Under the pieces are notes generated by a model. The model searched no databases. It had not been told where the DNA came from and saw only the letters and a list, made by a program, of their open reading frames with translations. The translations under genes and the position numbers were made by a program. Shown piece after piece: positions 36,212-46,552 of a DNA stretch of 64,000 bases. Every line of letters begins with the position of its first letter. The stretch's first letter is position 1. Source of the DNA: Roseimaritima multifibrata (GTDB taxonomy: Bacteria > Planctomycetota > Planctomycetia > Pirellulales > Pirellulaceae); assembly GCF_007741495.1 (NCBI RefSeq), contig NZ_CP036262.1, positions 2,356,001 through 2,420,000 of the forward strand. Reading direction: 5' to 3'.

Positions 36212-36259
36212 CCCCAAACCGGGCCACCCACCGTCAAACCCCAAACCGGGCCACCCACC
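36212..36259 (+). repeat. two direct copies of a 21-bp unit
   Basis: A 21-bp unit beginning CCCCAAACCGGG and ending CCACCCACC occurs at 36212-36232 and 36239-36259, exactly 27 bp apart. It lies just upstream of the GGGGCCAGTCACT motifs and is probably part of the same transposase-linked repeat patch. Confidence 0.85.
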
Positions 36260-36267
36260 TTCAGGAA

Positions 36268-36339
36268 GGGGCCAGTCACTCATCAGAAAAAAAGAACGGG
36301 GCCAGTCACTGTCTACAACATGGAAAGGTGCCAGGCACT
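36268..36339 (+). repeat. left cluster of GGGGCCAGTCACT motifs by the transposase
   Basis: GGGGCCAGTCACT at 36268-36280 and 36298-36310, and the variant GGTGCCAGGCACT at 36327-36339, followed by a partial CAGGCACTACCCA copy. The reverse complement of this motif, with one base changed, recurs four times at 39152-39262. Motifs of this style (G-G-x-G-C-C-A-G-x-C-A-C) are typical companions of REP-associated transposases. Confidence 0.85.
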
Positions 36340-36362
36340 ACCCATCTCAGGCACTACCCATC

Positions 36363-36486
36363 GCTCGCGCAGCAGAGTTCTGCCATCCAGTCCGAGCGAA
36401 AGGAGAAGATCGTCGTGATGAATGCTGGCAATCTCCCGATGATATGCGCGGACGTCGTTAAGGATGCGTTCCACGTCTCGGCCATT
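36363..36486 (-). pseudogene. possible gene remnant upstream of the transposase
   Basis: On the minus strand this segment reads GRDVERILNDVRAYHREIAS and on to DDLLLSLGLDGRTLL, which looks like real helical protein, but the frame lacks a sensible start (upstream residues are not protein-like) and runs into the repeat cluster before stopping. It may be the broken 3' part of a gene cut by repeat insertion, or chance. Low confidence. Confidence 0.2.
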
Positions 36487-36561
36487 TGACTCTAACGAAC
36501 CACCCGTTAGGATTGGTCGATGGCATTGTTGTTTTAACTTCCTTCGTCTGGGGCAGATCGA

Positions 36562-37638
36562 ATGGCTAGGCAAAATCGTGGTGTCGTTATTAAGCCTTCC
36601 GAGGTGCAAATTGTTCATACGCACCAGCGATGCGTTCGCCGTGCGTATCTTTGTGGGCTGGATAACGCCAATGAAAAATCTTATGAGCATCGCCGAGGGT
36701 GGGTGCGTAGTCGACTGGAAGAGTTGGCTGCTGCGTTTGGTATCGAGTGTTTAACCTACGCAGTGATGAGCAATCATCTACACCTCGTTCTTCGCTCTCG
36801 TCCAGACGTTGTTACTAAATGGTCAGACATTGAAGTGGCAAAACGCTGGTTGAAAATATACCCAGGACCCAAGCCACGCAGCGGAAAACCGAAGGTTTCG
36901 TTGGAGGACAAGGCGAAGCAGTTGGCTGGGGATTCTAAACGGATTGCAGAGCTCCGGATTCGTCTGAGCAATATCAGTTGGTGGATGCGTTCGGTTTCGG
37001 AGAATATTTCTAGACGGAGCAATCTAGAGGACGAAGTGACCGGGCACTTTTGGGAAGGGCGATTTAAAGCGACTGTGTTGCTTGATGAAGCTTCGGTGCT
37101 GGCCTGCGCATGTTATGTGGACCTCAATCCCATTCGTGCTGCCATGGCGGAGTCGATTGAAAACAGTTCTTATACAGGGGCTTGCGATCGTTTGAAAGAT
37201 TTGACAAGCAGCCTGCAAACTAAGTGTCCACCTGAAAAGTTTGATGAGAGACAAGAAAGTTTTAAAAATAGTGGGTGGTTAAGTCCGCTCATGATTGATG
37301 AGGCGAAGGATCCGATTGGTGCTGATCTTTGTCGCGATGGAAGGCGAGCCAGTAACAAAGGTTTCTTGAGGATCTCACTGCCGCAATATTTGGAACTGCT
37401 GGAATGGACGGGCCGACAACTTCGCGTTGATAAACGCGGAAAGATTCCTGAGTCACTTGCACCGCTGGTTGAGCGGTTGGGGGTGGATGTCGAGGGCTGG
37501 TTCTTGCTGGTTAAGAGATTTCGGAAGGTGTTTCGGCGTGCTGCTGGGACGCCAGAGAGTCTTGCAGCCGAGGCAAAGCGGCGAGGGACATCTTGGATAT
37601 GTGCTCCAGGAAATCCTTTTCAGCACTTAGCGGCGTAG
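36562..37638 (+). CDS. REP-associated tyrosine transposase (Y1/HUH, IS200-like)
   Basis: A 358-residue member of the Y1 transposase superfamily. The HUH pair is in SNHLHLVLRSRP (residues about 71-82), preceded by the strand AFGIECLTYAVM. Further on, HFWEGRFKATVLLDE and YVDLNPIRAAMAESIENSSYTG match the conserved end of RAYT proteins (W-x-x-R-F, Y-x-x-x-N-P-x-R-A). Such enzymes nick single-stranded DNA at hairpin repeats and are thought to spread REP sequences; they do not carry ordinary IS ends. An insertion after the HUH motif and a long C-terminal part make it longer than most RAYTs. Base composition is less GC-rich than neighbours. Flanked by motif clusters. Confidence 0.85.
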   Translation: MARQNRGVVIKPSEVQIVHTHQRCVRRAYLCGLDNANEKSYEHRRGWVRSRLEELAAAFGIECLTYAVMSNHLHLVLRSRPDVVTKWSDIEVAKRWLKIYPGPKPRSGKPKVSLEDKAKQLAGDSKRIAELRIRLSNISWWMRSVSENISRRSNLEDEVTGHFWEGRFKATVLLDEASVLACACYVDLNPIRAAMAESIENSSYTGACDRLKDLTSSLQTKCPPEKFDERQESFKNSGWLSPLMIDEAKDPIGADLCRDGRRASNKGFLRISLPQYLELLEWTGRQLRVDKRGKIPESLAPLVERLGVDVEGWFLLVKRFRKVFRRAAGTPESLAAEAKRRGTSWICAPGNPFQHLAA

Positions 37639-37809
37639 TGGATCGACGCTAAGCTCTGACGGTCGTGCCATATTGTCCGGTTGGTACTGGTTCTAGCGGG
37701 TGATCGTATCATGAGTCCTCGCTTTTTGTGATGCAATTTTCATAGTAGCTTCGGACGATAAGTTCACGACAAGTTTGTTCGTCCTGTCTTACATCAAATG
37801 GAATTGCTC

Positions 37810-38985
37810 ATGCCCTTTCTTGGCGGAAGTCTTGCGTTCGAGAGATTCAGTGTCACTGGTTTTGAGGCTGGGTCATTCGGTGAAGAGCATCTTGAACTGC
37901 TTCAGCAGAACGCTGCCGGAAATGTAGAAACAGCATCTACGGAGAACGTCCATGTCGGTTTCCTTGGGGGAACTCATGTCTTCGATCAAGATTTCGATCT
38001 CGCCAAGAACCTAATCAATGAAGCCGTTCACTGTTCGGTGAGAATTGATACCAATCAAATTCCGTCGGCCATCCGCAAAGCTTGGCTGCAGATGGAACTA
38101 AACGCCATTTCAAAAGATAATCCTTCCGGTACCCCAACGAAGTCACAGCGAAAAGAGGCGAAGGAAGCGGTTGAGCAGCGATGCGAAGTTGAAGCAGCGA
38201 CGGGAAAGTACCGAAAAATGCAGCATTTTCCAATGCTCTGGGACTATCGTCAGGAAACACTTTATTTTGGCGGGTCGACAGGAAATGCTAGTGGGCATTG
38301 CACCGATCTTCTCGAACGCGTTTATGAGTTGGAGTTAAGGCACATCACATCTGGTGCCATCGCTCAGGCTTGGGGAAGCGCCAATGATCGGTACGCGGAA
38401 GTTGACGATGTAGTCCCCGCGATTTTTGTCCCGACCTTACCGTACAGCGACGTGGCTTGGGCCAACGAGCACTCGAAGGTTCCTGATTTCCTTGGAAATG
38501 AGTTTCTGCTTTGGCTGTGGTGGCAGCAGGAGACGGAAACCGACACTTTTACTCTCGCCGATCAGTCGGAAATTACTTTTATGTTGGCGAAAACACTGTC
38601 GTTGGAGTGTCCGCGTGGGGAGTCCGGAAAGGAAACGATTTCAGCGGAATCACCGGTGAAACTGCCCGAAGCAATGCAGGCGGTACGGACAGGAAAATTA
38701 CCGCGGAAATCGGGACTGACAATCGTTCGCGATGGTCGCCAGTTCGATTTAGTTTTGCAAGCAGAATCGTTTGGGATCAGCGGGGCAAAGATCCACCTGG
38801 AGGACGATGAAGAATTTGAGATCGATGACCGAATCGACGCGATTCGCACCCTCAGTGAATCAATTGACCTGCTGTTTCACCTGTTTTGTGAGCGGCGCAC
38901 AGGGATGCAGTGGGGGAAAGATCTTGGAGGGATGATTCAATGGTTGGAATCGGCAGGGAAATCGAACGCGAAGTCGGCTGCGTAG
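37810..38985 (+). CDS. RdgC-like protein
   Basis: 391 residues from ATG 37810, which has GGA upstream; ATG 37798 is an alternative. The beginning (MPFLGGSLAFERFSVTG), the central VRIDTNQIPSAIRKAWLQME, a KSQRKEAKEAVEQRCEVEA helix and FPMLWDYRQETLYFGGST follow the order of RdgC-type proteins (beta-strand start, helix rich in Lys/Arg/Glu, W-D strand). RdgC is a ring-shaped DNA-binding protein that limits RecA; this one is about 90 residues longer than E. coli RdgC, and identity is judged by eye only. It lies 171 bp after the transposase and within the same pair of repeat clusters. Confidence 0.5.
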   Translation: MPFLGGSLAFERFSVTGFEAGSFGEEHLELLQQNAAGNVETASTENVHVGFLGGTHVFDQDFDLAKNLINEAVHCSVRIDTNQIPSAIRKAWLQMELNAISKDNPSGTPTKSQRKEAKEAVEQRCEVEAATGKYRKMQHFPMLWDYRQETLYFGGSTGNASGHCTDLLERVYELELRHITSGAIAQAWGSANDRYAEVDDVVPAIFVPTLPYSDVAWANEHSKVPDFLGNEFLLWLWWQQETETDTFTLADQSEITFMLAKTLSLECPRGESGKETISAESPVKLPEAMQAVRTGKLPRKSGLTIVRDGRQFDLVLQAESFGISGAKIHLEDDEEFEIDDRIDAIRTLSESIDLLFHLFCERRTGMQWGKDLGGMIQWLESAGKSNAKSAA

Positions 38986-39151
38986 CCCTGTAGGCCTCCG
39001 TTTGCATCGTAGTCGCCCGCGAACGGCTGCTTGACCAGGCAAGGAAACGCCTATCTATCAGAAGCGTCCTCGTTTGCTGCCGTAATTCTGGGGCTCCCTC
39101 GCGTAGAGATCAGTGAATAGAATGGCGGCTTCCCTTTCCATTTCGCTGAAA

Positions 39152-39262
39152 AGTGCCTGGCCCCCTTTGTGCTTTAGCTGAAAGTGGCTGGCCCCTTTCA
39201 TGCTTTTGCTATTTGAAAAGTGGCTGGCCCCTTTTGCGATTGAGATGGAAGTGGCTGGCCCC
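39152..39262 (-). repeat. right cluster of AGTGGCTGGCCCC motifs
   Basis: Four copies: AGTGCCTGGCCCC (39152-39164), then AGTGGCTGGCCCC at 39183-39195, 39219-39231 and 39250-39262, each flanked by A-rich sequence before and T-rich after, so the full unit is close to GAAAAGTGGCTGGCCCCTTT. This is the reverse complement (one base different) of the motifs at 36268-36310. The cluster fills most of the 323-bp gap before the GroES-like gene; nothing else was seen there. Confidence 0.9.
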
Positions 39263-39308
39263 TGTTGGGGCGTCTTGGCTTTTGAACTCTGTTGTGATTT
39301 CGATCTGA

Positions 39309-39644
39309 ATGAAAAAAAAGACTGCTAGTCCTTTGGAATATGTTGAGCCTATTGGTGCACGTGTTTTGGTTCGTAAAGACGAACCTAAGCGTGAAACTCG
39401 GGGGGGGATCGCGCTTCCGGATGCTGCTGAAATCCCGACGATTACTGGGCGGATTGTTACGACCAGCGCGCTGATTCAGAATGATGAGGATGTCCCTCTG
39501 CGTCAGTACGACAAAATTTTGTTCCACCCCAAAAATGCGATCCCCGTCGATCTGGAACACGATAATCAGCTGTTTGTGGTCCCCGTCGAAGATGTGGTTG
39601 CTGTGTTTCGCCGCGGACGTCCGGACGCTGAAGTTACTGATTGA
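39309..39644 (+). CDS. GroES-like co-chaperonin
   Basis: 111 residues with the GroES fold pattern: VEPIGARVLVRKDEPKRETR, then a mobile-loop-like segment GGIALPDAAEIPTITGRIV, a QYDKILFHPKNAIPVDLEHD part and the final LFVVPVEDVVAVF strand. GroES caps the GroEL chamber. Here no groEL follows and no CIRCE operator is seen upstream; the protein is divergent, with a charged C-terminal tail (RRGRPDAEVTD), so it may be an accessory co-chaperonin. Planctomycetes often carry extra groES/groEL copies. The upstream gap is filled with transposase-linked repeats, so its promoter must be very close or inside them. Confidence 0.75.
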   Translation: MKKKTASPLEYVEPIGARVLVRKDEPKRETRGGIALPDAAEIPTITGRIVTTSALIQNDEDVPLRQYDKILFHPKNAIPVDLEHDNQLFVVPVEDVVAVFRRGRPDAEVTD

Positions 39645-39674
39645 TCTGCTGCCGGGCGATCTGCTCTTGTGCAT

Positions 39675-39719
39675 TCGGGCCGCTTTGACTCGGGCCGCTC
39701 TGAATCGGGCCGCCTTGAC
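39675..39719. repeat. 15-bp tandem repeat, three copies
   Basis: TCGGGCCGCTTTGAC, TCGGGCCGCTCTGAA and TCGGGCCGCCTTGAC follow each other without gaps. On the minus strand, in one open frame, they read as a GP-x-Q-S pentapeptide repeat (GPIQSGPSQSGPNAQ) near the end of a possible small protein that stops at 39634, but no credible start was found for it. Confidence 0.7.
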
Positions 39720-39797
39720 GCGGCACGCGTTGCCGCTGGAAAAACAGATCTTTTGCAGACGGCGGGGCGGGATGAATGTCCCGAACTTCGCCATGCT

Positions 39798-40583
39798 TTA
39801 AAATGGAAAAGTATCGTCGATTTCGGCTGCGGATAGATCGGCTAGAAATGGGGCCAACCGCTCGACTAGCAGTTCCATGACCTGTTCCCCTTTTTCGGCG
39901 CTCGCCGCGTGTGGATTGCCTGACCCTGATTGAGTGGTCAGTAGGTGCCACGGTCGAGTTATGGAAACCCATTTCTCGTTGACGGCCTTGAACTGCGATG
40001 GTCGCACCGCCCCTTCATCGGCTCGAAGTTTTCCATCTGCATCTTTGATTACCAGTTCGGGAAAGAAGGCTAACCCCATTGAGGTTTCCATTTCGCCTGC
40101 ATGGTCTTCGCGTTGGTCGAAGATTTCATCATAGCGGTCTGCAAACATCCGGAACCAATCGCAGAGGAATAGCTGGGCAGGCGTTTTGCCAGCCATTTCC
40201 CTTAGGAACGGTTTGAATTCGTTTCCGCCATGACCGTTCAGTAAGACGATCTTTCGAATTCCGCTGCCAACCAACGAGTCAACAAGATCTTTCAGGATTT
40301 GAAATAGGGTGCTGGGCTGGAGGTTGATTGCCAATGGCAATTCACGCATGTTGGTCTCGGTCCCAAATGGAATCGCCGGTAGCAGGACGATCCGGCCTCC
40401 TAGTTCATGGGCTGCCCGGCAGATGGCGTCGCCGATCGCTTCGTTCTGCAGTGTGTCGGTTGCATAGGGAAGATGTAGGTTGTGAGGCTCGGTCGCACCT
40501 AGGGGAATGACCGCAACTTGGTAGTCGGCTTCTCGGACATCTGCGAGGGTGGCTTCACCGAGCCGCCAGGGGCGAGCGTGCAT
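39798..40583 (-). CDS. creatininase-family amidohydrolase
   Basis: 261 residues from ATG 40583, which has GGAG well placed; the frame is open 65 codons further but that part reads as non-protein. Metal ligands of the creatininase family are visible: GATEPHNLHLPYATDT (Glu, His, Asp), NGHGGNEF and DHAGEMETS (Glu). Family enzymes open cyclic amides such as creatinine, or act in cofactor and siderophore pathways (for example N-formyl amide hydrolysis); the substrate here is not known. Divergent from the isochorismatase-ThuA gene with 101 bp between them. Confidence 0.85.
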   Translation of the reverse strand: MHARPWRLGEATLADVREADYQVAVIPLGATEPHNLHLPYATDTLQNEAIGDAICRAAHELGGRIVLLPAIPFGTETNMRELPLAINLQPSTLFQILKDLVDSLVGSGIRKIVLLNGHGGNEFKPFLREMAGKTPAQLFLCDWFRMFADRYDEIFDQREDHAGEMETSMGLAFFPELVIKDADGKLRADEGAVRPSQFKAVNEKWVSITRPWHLLTTQSGSGNPHAASAEKGEQVMELLVERLAPFLADLSAAEIDDTFPF

Positions 40584-40684
40584 GGTTTTCTCCGCGTTAG
40601 GAAAGTTTCGTAAACAGGAATGGACTACAATATCGGTCTCAAGAGACCGCTGCAGCCCGCCTCGTCCGTACTGGAGATCTTTTC

Positions 40685-42301
40685 GTGACACCCTGTCAAT
40701 TCTTGCGTTCTGCCCTTGCCGTTGGATTTGCCTCGCTGATCGGCATTTTTGTGCTCGCGCCACAGCAGGGCGAGGCACATGATTTTTTGCTTCAACATCA
40801 GGTTGAAACGGCTCCGGAAAGTGGTCTGTATCATCGCGTCGAGCGGGCTGAAAGCTGGAAACCGTCCCAGACCGCCATCATCGTTTGCGATATGTGGGAT
40901 TCGCATCATTGTTACCGCGCGGTTGAGCGCGCGACCGAGATGGCGCCGCGGATGAACGCTTTGCTGAAGAAAGCACGAGAGATGGGAGTGGTCATCATTC
41001 ATGCGCCCAGTGATTGCATGGATGCCTATCAATCGCACCCGGCTCGTAAACGAGCGATGTCGGTTCCCGCCGCCAATAATTTCCCAGCTGAAATCGCAGA
41101 ATGGTGCTACAAAATCCCCAGCGAAGAATTGGCGGATTACCCGATTGATCAGTCCGATGGCGGCGAAGATGACACCCCCGAAGAGCATGCGGCCTGGGAG
41201 AAAGTCTTGGTTGCCCGAGGGTTGAACCCGAAAGCCCCGTGGACGCATCAAATGGATGCGTTGGAGATCGATTCGGACCGCGACTACATCAGTGATTCTG
41301 GAACGGAAATTTGGAGCCTGTTGGAATCTAAAGGGATCGAGAACGTCGTTCTGACCGGTGTGCACCTAAATATGTGTGTGCTCGGACGACCTTTTGGGCT
41401 GCGGAGAATGGTCGCCGGCGGCAAGAATGCTGTCGTCATCCGCGACCTTACTGACACAATGTATAACCCGGCAGCTGAGCCCTACGTCAATCACTTCAGT
41501 GGTACCGATCTGATTCTGGATCATATCGAACGTCATGTTTGTGCGACAATCACTAGTGATCAAATCCTTGATGGAGAACCCTTTCAGTTTGAGGACGACG
41601 ACCGGCCTCGGCTGGCAATTTTGATTGGCGAAGGCGAATATGAAACCGAAAGAACTCTTCCTGCTTATGCGGTTTCCCACCTAGGTAAAACGTATTCCGT
41701 CGATATTATCCATGCCGATGTCGATGACCCGAATCACTTCCCGGGAATTGAGCGGATTGCCAAGGCGGATGTGCTGTTGATCTCGGTTCGCCGTCGGACT
41801 CCCCCAGCGGCCGAGATGAAGGTGATTCGCGACTTCATCCAAGCCGGTAAACCTGTTGTCGGAATCCGCACTGCAAGCCACGCGTTTCTGTTGCGAAACA
41901 AGAAGCCCGCTGCCGGGCTTGCGGACTGGTTAACATGGGATGCCGACGTTTTTGGCGGCAGTTATACCAACCACTACGGAAACGAATTGTTCCCAGAAAT
42001 CAGTGTGGTGCCGGAAGCAAAGGCTCATCCGATCTTGGACCAAGTGCGTCCCCTGCCCTACACGTCAAAGTGGTCGCTTTATCGAGTTTCACCATTGTTG
42101 CCGGGGACAACCGCGTTGCTGAACGGAAAGATTGAAGGCAAACCAGCGGAACCAGTCGCTTGGACATTTACCCGAGCGGATGGGGGACGATCGTTTTATA
42201 CCTCTCTTGGCCACAAAACGGATTTCCAGCAGCCAGCGTTTCAGCGGTTGCTGAAGAATGGAATCGACTGGGCTGTGGAGATTCCGGTTGAGTCCAAGTA
42301 A
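40685..42301 (+). CDS. secreted isochorismatase-like / ThuA-like fusion protein
   Basis: 538 residues with a signal peptide (hydrophobic 9-25, cleavage near GEA). N-terminal half: isochorismatase-like cysteine hydrolase with IIVCDMWDSHHC (Asp near 70) and VLTGVHLNMCVLGRPFGLR (nucleophile Cys near 231). C-terminal half from about 300: ThuA-like, a class I amidotransferase-like fold, with LAILIGEGEYETERTL, VGIRTASHAF, FGGSYTNHYGNE, HPIL and GGRSFYTSLGH. ThuA domains are common in planctomycete proteins linked to sugar breakdown. GTG start with GGAG upstream. Both halves keep their key residues, so it is probably a real bifunctional periplasmic enzyme, not an assembly error. Confidence 0.8.
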   Translation: MTPCQFLRSALAVGFASLIGIFVLAPQQGEAHDFLLQHQVETAPESGLYHRVERAESWKPSQTAIIVCDMWDSHHCYRAVERATEMAPRMNALLKKAREMGVVIIHAPSDCMDAYQSHPARKRAMSVPAANNFPAEIAEWCYKIPSEELADYPIDQSDGGEDDTPEEHAAWEKVLVARGLNPKAPWTHQMDALEIDSDRDYISDSGTEIWSLLESKGIENVVLTGVHLNMCVLGRPFGLRRMVAGGKNAVVIRDLTDTMYNPAAEPYVNHFSGTDLILDHIERHVCATITSDQILDGEPFQFEDDDRPRLAILIGEGEYETERTLPAYAVSHLGKTYSVDIIHADVDDPNHFPGIERIAKADVLLISVRRRTPPAAEMKVIRDFIQAGKPVVGIRTASHAFLLRNKKPAAGLADWLTWDADVFGGSYTNHYGNELFPEISVVPEAKAHPILDQVRPLPYTSKWSLYRVSPLLPGTTALLNGKIEGKPAEPVAWTFTRADGGRSFYTSLGHKTDFQQPAFQRLLKNGIDWAVEIPVESK

Positions 42302-42310
42302 AAGGATGCG

Positions 42311-42343
42311 TTGCCATCTGCAGGGGGTGTCTGGAGATGGCAA
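42311..42343 (+). terminator. hairpin after the isochorismatase-ThuA gene
   Basis: TTGCCATCT (42311-42319) pairs perfectly with AGATGGCAA (42335-42343), 9 bp, starting nine bases after the stop codon. No long T-run follows, so termination strength is unsure. Confidence 0.4.
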
Positions 42344-42461
42344 GAAAGTCGTTGGTCGGTGGCAGGTCGTCGCCTGGCGAATCGACCAAGGCGGCTAGCC
42401 CTGATTTGATCACCAGAAACGTTTCGTTTAAGTTTCCCGGTTTCCTGCTTTGGAAAGCGAT

Positions 42462-43105
42462 ATGACAGCTTCTTTGTGGCCTCAGGCGGATGGGACTGAA
42501 ACGCTGCTTGCGGCTGCCCGCACCGGCGATGAAGAGGCGATCAATCAATTATTCGATCGGCACCGAGATCCCGTGCGGCGTCTGGTCCGGATGCGTTTAG
42601 ATCGACGTGTTCAGCAGCGAGTCGATGTCAGCGATGTCGTCCAGGAGGTGATGTTAGAGGCGAACGGGAGGCTGCAGAACTATCTGGAAAATCCCGTGAT
42701 GGCATTTCATTTGTGGATTCGCCAGATTGCCTGGGATCGCATGATCGATACTTATCGCAAACATCGCGGCAGTGCCAAACGCGACCTTGATCGCGAGCAA
42801 CCACTTTATCTTGGCGGGGATGCCGAAAAATCAACTTTGGAACTTGCTGCGGCATTGCAGGATCCCCAGCTAACGCCGCAGGCGATTGCGGTGCAAAGGG
42901 AATTGGCTTCGCAGGTGAATGCCGGTATTGAAAAACTTGATGAGCAGGATCGTGAGGTGTTGTGGATGCGGCACTTCGAACACCTGACGAACCAAGAGGT
43001 CGCCAGTGCACTGGGGATCAGTGATCCTGCGGCAAGTATGCGGTACCTGCGTGCCATCCGCAGGCTGCGTGAGCAGTTGCGTGACGACAAGGATCTATCG
43101 ACATC

Positions 43106-43109
<4 letters not shown>
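42462..43109 (+). CDS. ECF RNA polymerase sigma factor coupled to a Ser/Thr kinase
   Basis: 215 residues from ATG 42462 with GGAAAG upstream; a TTG four codons earlier is possible. Region 2: INQLFDRHRDPVRRLVRMRL, DVSDVVQEVMLEA and FHLWIRQIAWDRMIDTYRKH. Region 4: LDEQDREVLWMRHFEHLTNQ with the HTH EVASALGISDPAASMRYLRA. Single sigma-ECF without anti-sigma. Its stop overlaps the kinase start (ATGA, 43106-43109). Planctomycetes have many ECF genes of this kind paired with Hanks-type kinases, and phosphorylation of the sigma factor is the expected control; target genes unknown. Confidence 0.9.
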
Positions 43110-44794
<1,685 letters not shown>

Positions 44795-46035
44795 AGTTGT
44801 CGCGGAATGCAGTGATCACTTCGATTTCTTGATCGTTTGTGTCGCGTCGCAGAAGCAGGTAGATACCGGCAATCAACGACCAAAGCATGAGGACCGAGAA
44901 AACTTGGGGGAGATGCATGATCAGGGACTGCGTGAGGACGGGAACCGCCTGTTCACCCTGCCCCGTTTGATAGAATCGCTGCGTAATATTCCAGCCCACT
45001 TCACAGACCCCGTGGACAAGCTGAACCGCTATCCAGTGGATGGCAAAACCAACCAGCAGGTAAAAAGCCAAATGTACCGGACGACGAAACGTATACTCGT
45101 ATCCACGACTAAGCGCATCAAACGTATCGCATTCGTCTTCGGCAAGCAGCGATGCCCAGGCAAGTGGGACTGCGAATAGGGATCCAAATCCCAGGACCCC
45201 TGCGGCCAACAGGAACGGCGTTAAGAAAAGCGATGCAATATCGCCAAGCGTTCCCGAAATCCGGCCGAGAAATCCTGCCAGCAGGAACAGCGCAGCGACA
45301 AGTACCGCCGCAAGCATGGGGATTAGCATCACCGATAGCATTGCGATCGCACGTTCCGCAACCAAGCGACAGCTATCAAGCATCCCCAGCGGTGCGCGTT
45401 CGGCGCAACTGCTGAGGCTCCGGCGAAGCACAAGGCCAAGGGGAACGAACCACAGCACGGCAACGAGAACCTGCCGCAACACGATCCAGCCAATGTTGGA
45501 ATCGGGACCTAGCCCACCAACGGCGGTCGCTGGACAGGCTGTGTATTCGGCGGCCCAAAGGAATCCGCTCGCCGGGCGGTTAAAGTAGTGTGAAAAGGGG
45601 TCTTCAACCAACAGCGGAAGATGCAGGCCGGGCCCGTCGATTCCAATCCCGGTTTGAATCGCTGCGGTTCCCCAAAACGCAAGGCAACCGAGTATCAACA
45701 GCGGGATTGAAAATGCAGGGGCAAGCGTTCTTAGCAGCACCAGGGGGGAGACCGCGTCGGACCAGCGATATAGTTTAGGGAGAAGCCCCGGGGCGGACTC
45801 CCGAGATGAGGGTGCAGCGGTCACAGCAAATTTTCAACCAAAGGGGAAACCTGGAGCAAGTCACGAAGTATTGTAGTGAATTCTGACTTCCCTGAGCGGA
45901 AAACTCTACCCCATAGCGGTTTGCGGGAATCGTGATCTGGAGGCTTTCAGATTTGAGGTGGCAACGCCGTGTCGCTGTTTGCTACTTTCCACCTTGGCTC
46001 TCCGTTCAGAATTCCTAGATAAGCAAACCGATCAC

Positions 46036-46548
46036 ATGCAATTTCTCGTCCGTATGACCGTTTTTGGGATCCGGTTAGCTCCGATATTGCTTGTGGCCTA
46101 CTGGATTATGCTGTTCACCGGGACTCATCTGCCACGAGTCCCGATGCCAGCGATCCGAAATTTGGACAAAGTCCAGCATTTTGTCGCTTTCAGCGGTCTG
46201 GCCTTTTTGTTGGCCTGGAGTATCCCCACGCGAGCCGGGGGCGTTTGGAAAAAAGCGGGGATTGCCTTTTCGGTCGCCGTTGTATACGGCATTTTCGATG
46301 AATTGACTCAGCCGTTTTTCGGGCGGAATCGGGAACTCGCTGATTTTTTTGCGGACTGCTTGGGCGCGTTGTTTGGGGTTTGGAGCTACCTTCTGCTGCG
46401 TCGCTTCCTCTACCGAAAGATCTCCTCGCCGCCATTGCGGGATAAAAAGCCCGAGACATCGGCCGGGCCGGTTCTTGACTATGAAGCAGCTATCAATAAT
46501 GTTGGTGAGTTGCCGGGGAAACCAACCATGCAACGCCTGAGTTCCTGA
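46036..46548 (+). CDS. VanZ-like membrane protein
   Basis: About 170 residues from ATG 46036; the frame also opens at GTG 45958, but the 26 extra residues look unlike the family. Four hydrophobic segments with the VanZ pattern: YWIMLFTGTHLPRVP, NLDKVQHFVAFSGLAFLLAW, VYGIFDELTQPFFGRNRELADFFADCLGALFG. The D-K-x-x-H-F and D-E-x-x-Q motifs are intact. VanZ itself gives low-level teicoplanin resistance; most relatives have unknown roles in the cell envelope. The following Fe-S gene starts four bases after the stop, so the two are probably co-transcribed. Confidence 0.8.
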   Translation: MQFLVRMTVFGIRLAPILLVAYWIMLFTGTHLPRVPMPAIRNLDKVQHFVAFSGLAFLLAWSIPTRAGGVWKKAGIAFSVAVVYGIFDELTQPFFGRNRELADFFADCLGALFGVWSYLLLRRFLYRKISSPPLRDKKPETSAGPVLDYEAAINNVGELPGKPTMQRLSS

Positions 46549-46552
46549 CATT

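Noticed and set aside
36034-36279. Minus-strand 81-codon frame next to the transposase
   Set aside because: Half of it is translated from the 21-bp direct repeats (GGPVWG repeats) and the rest has no support as a protein.
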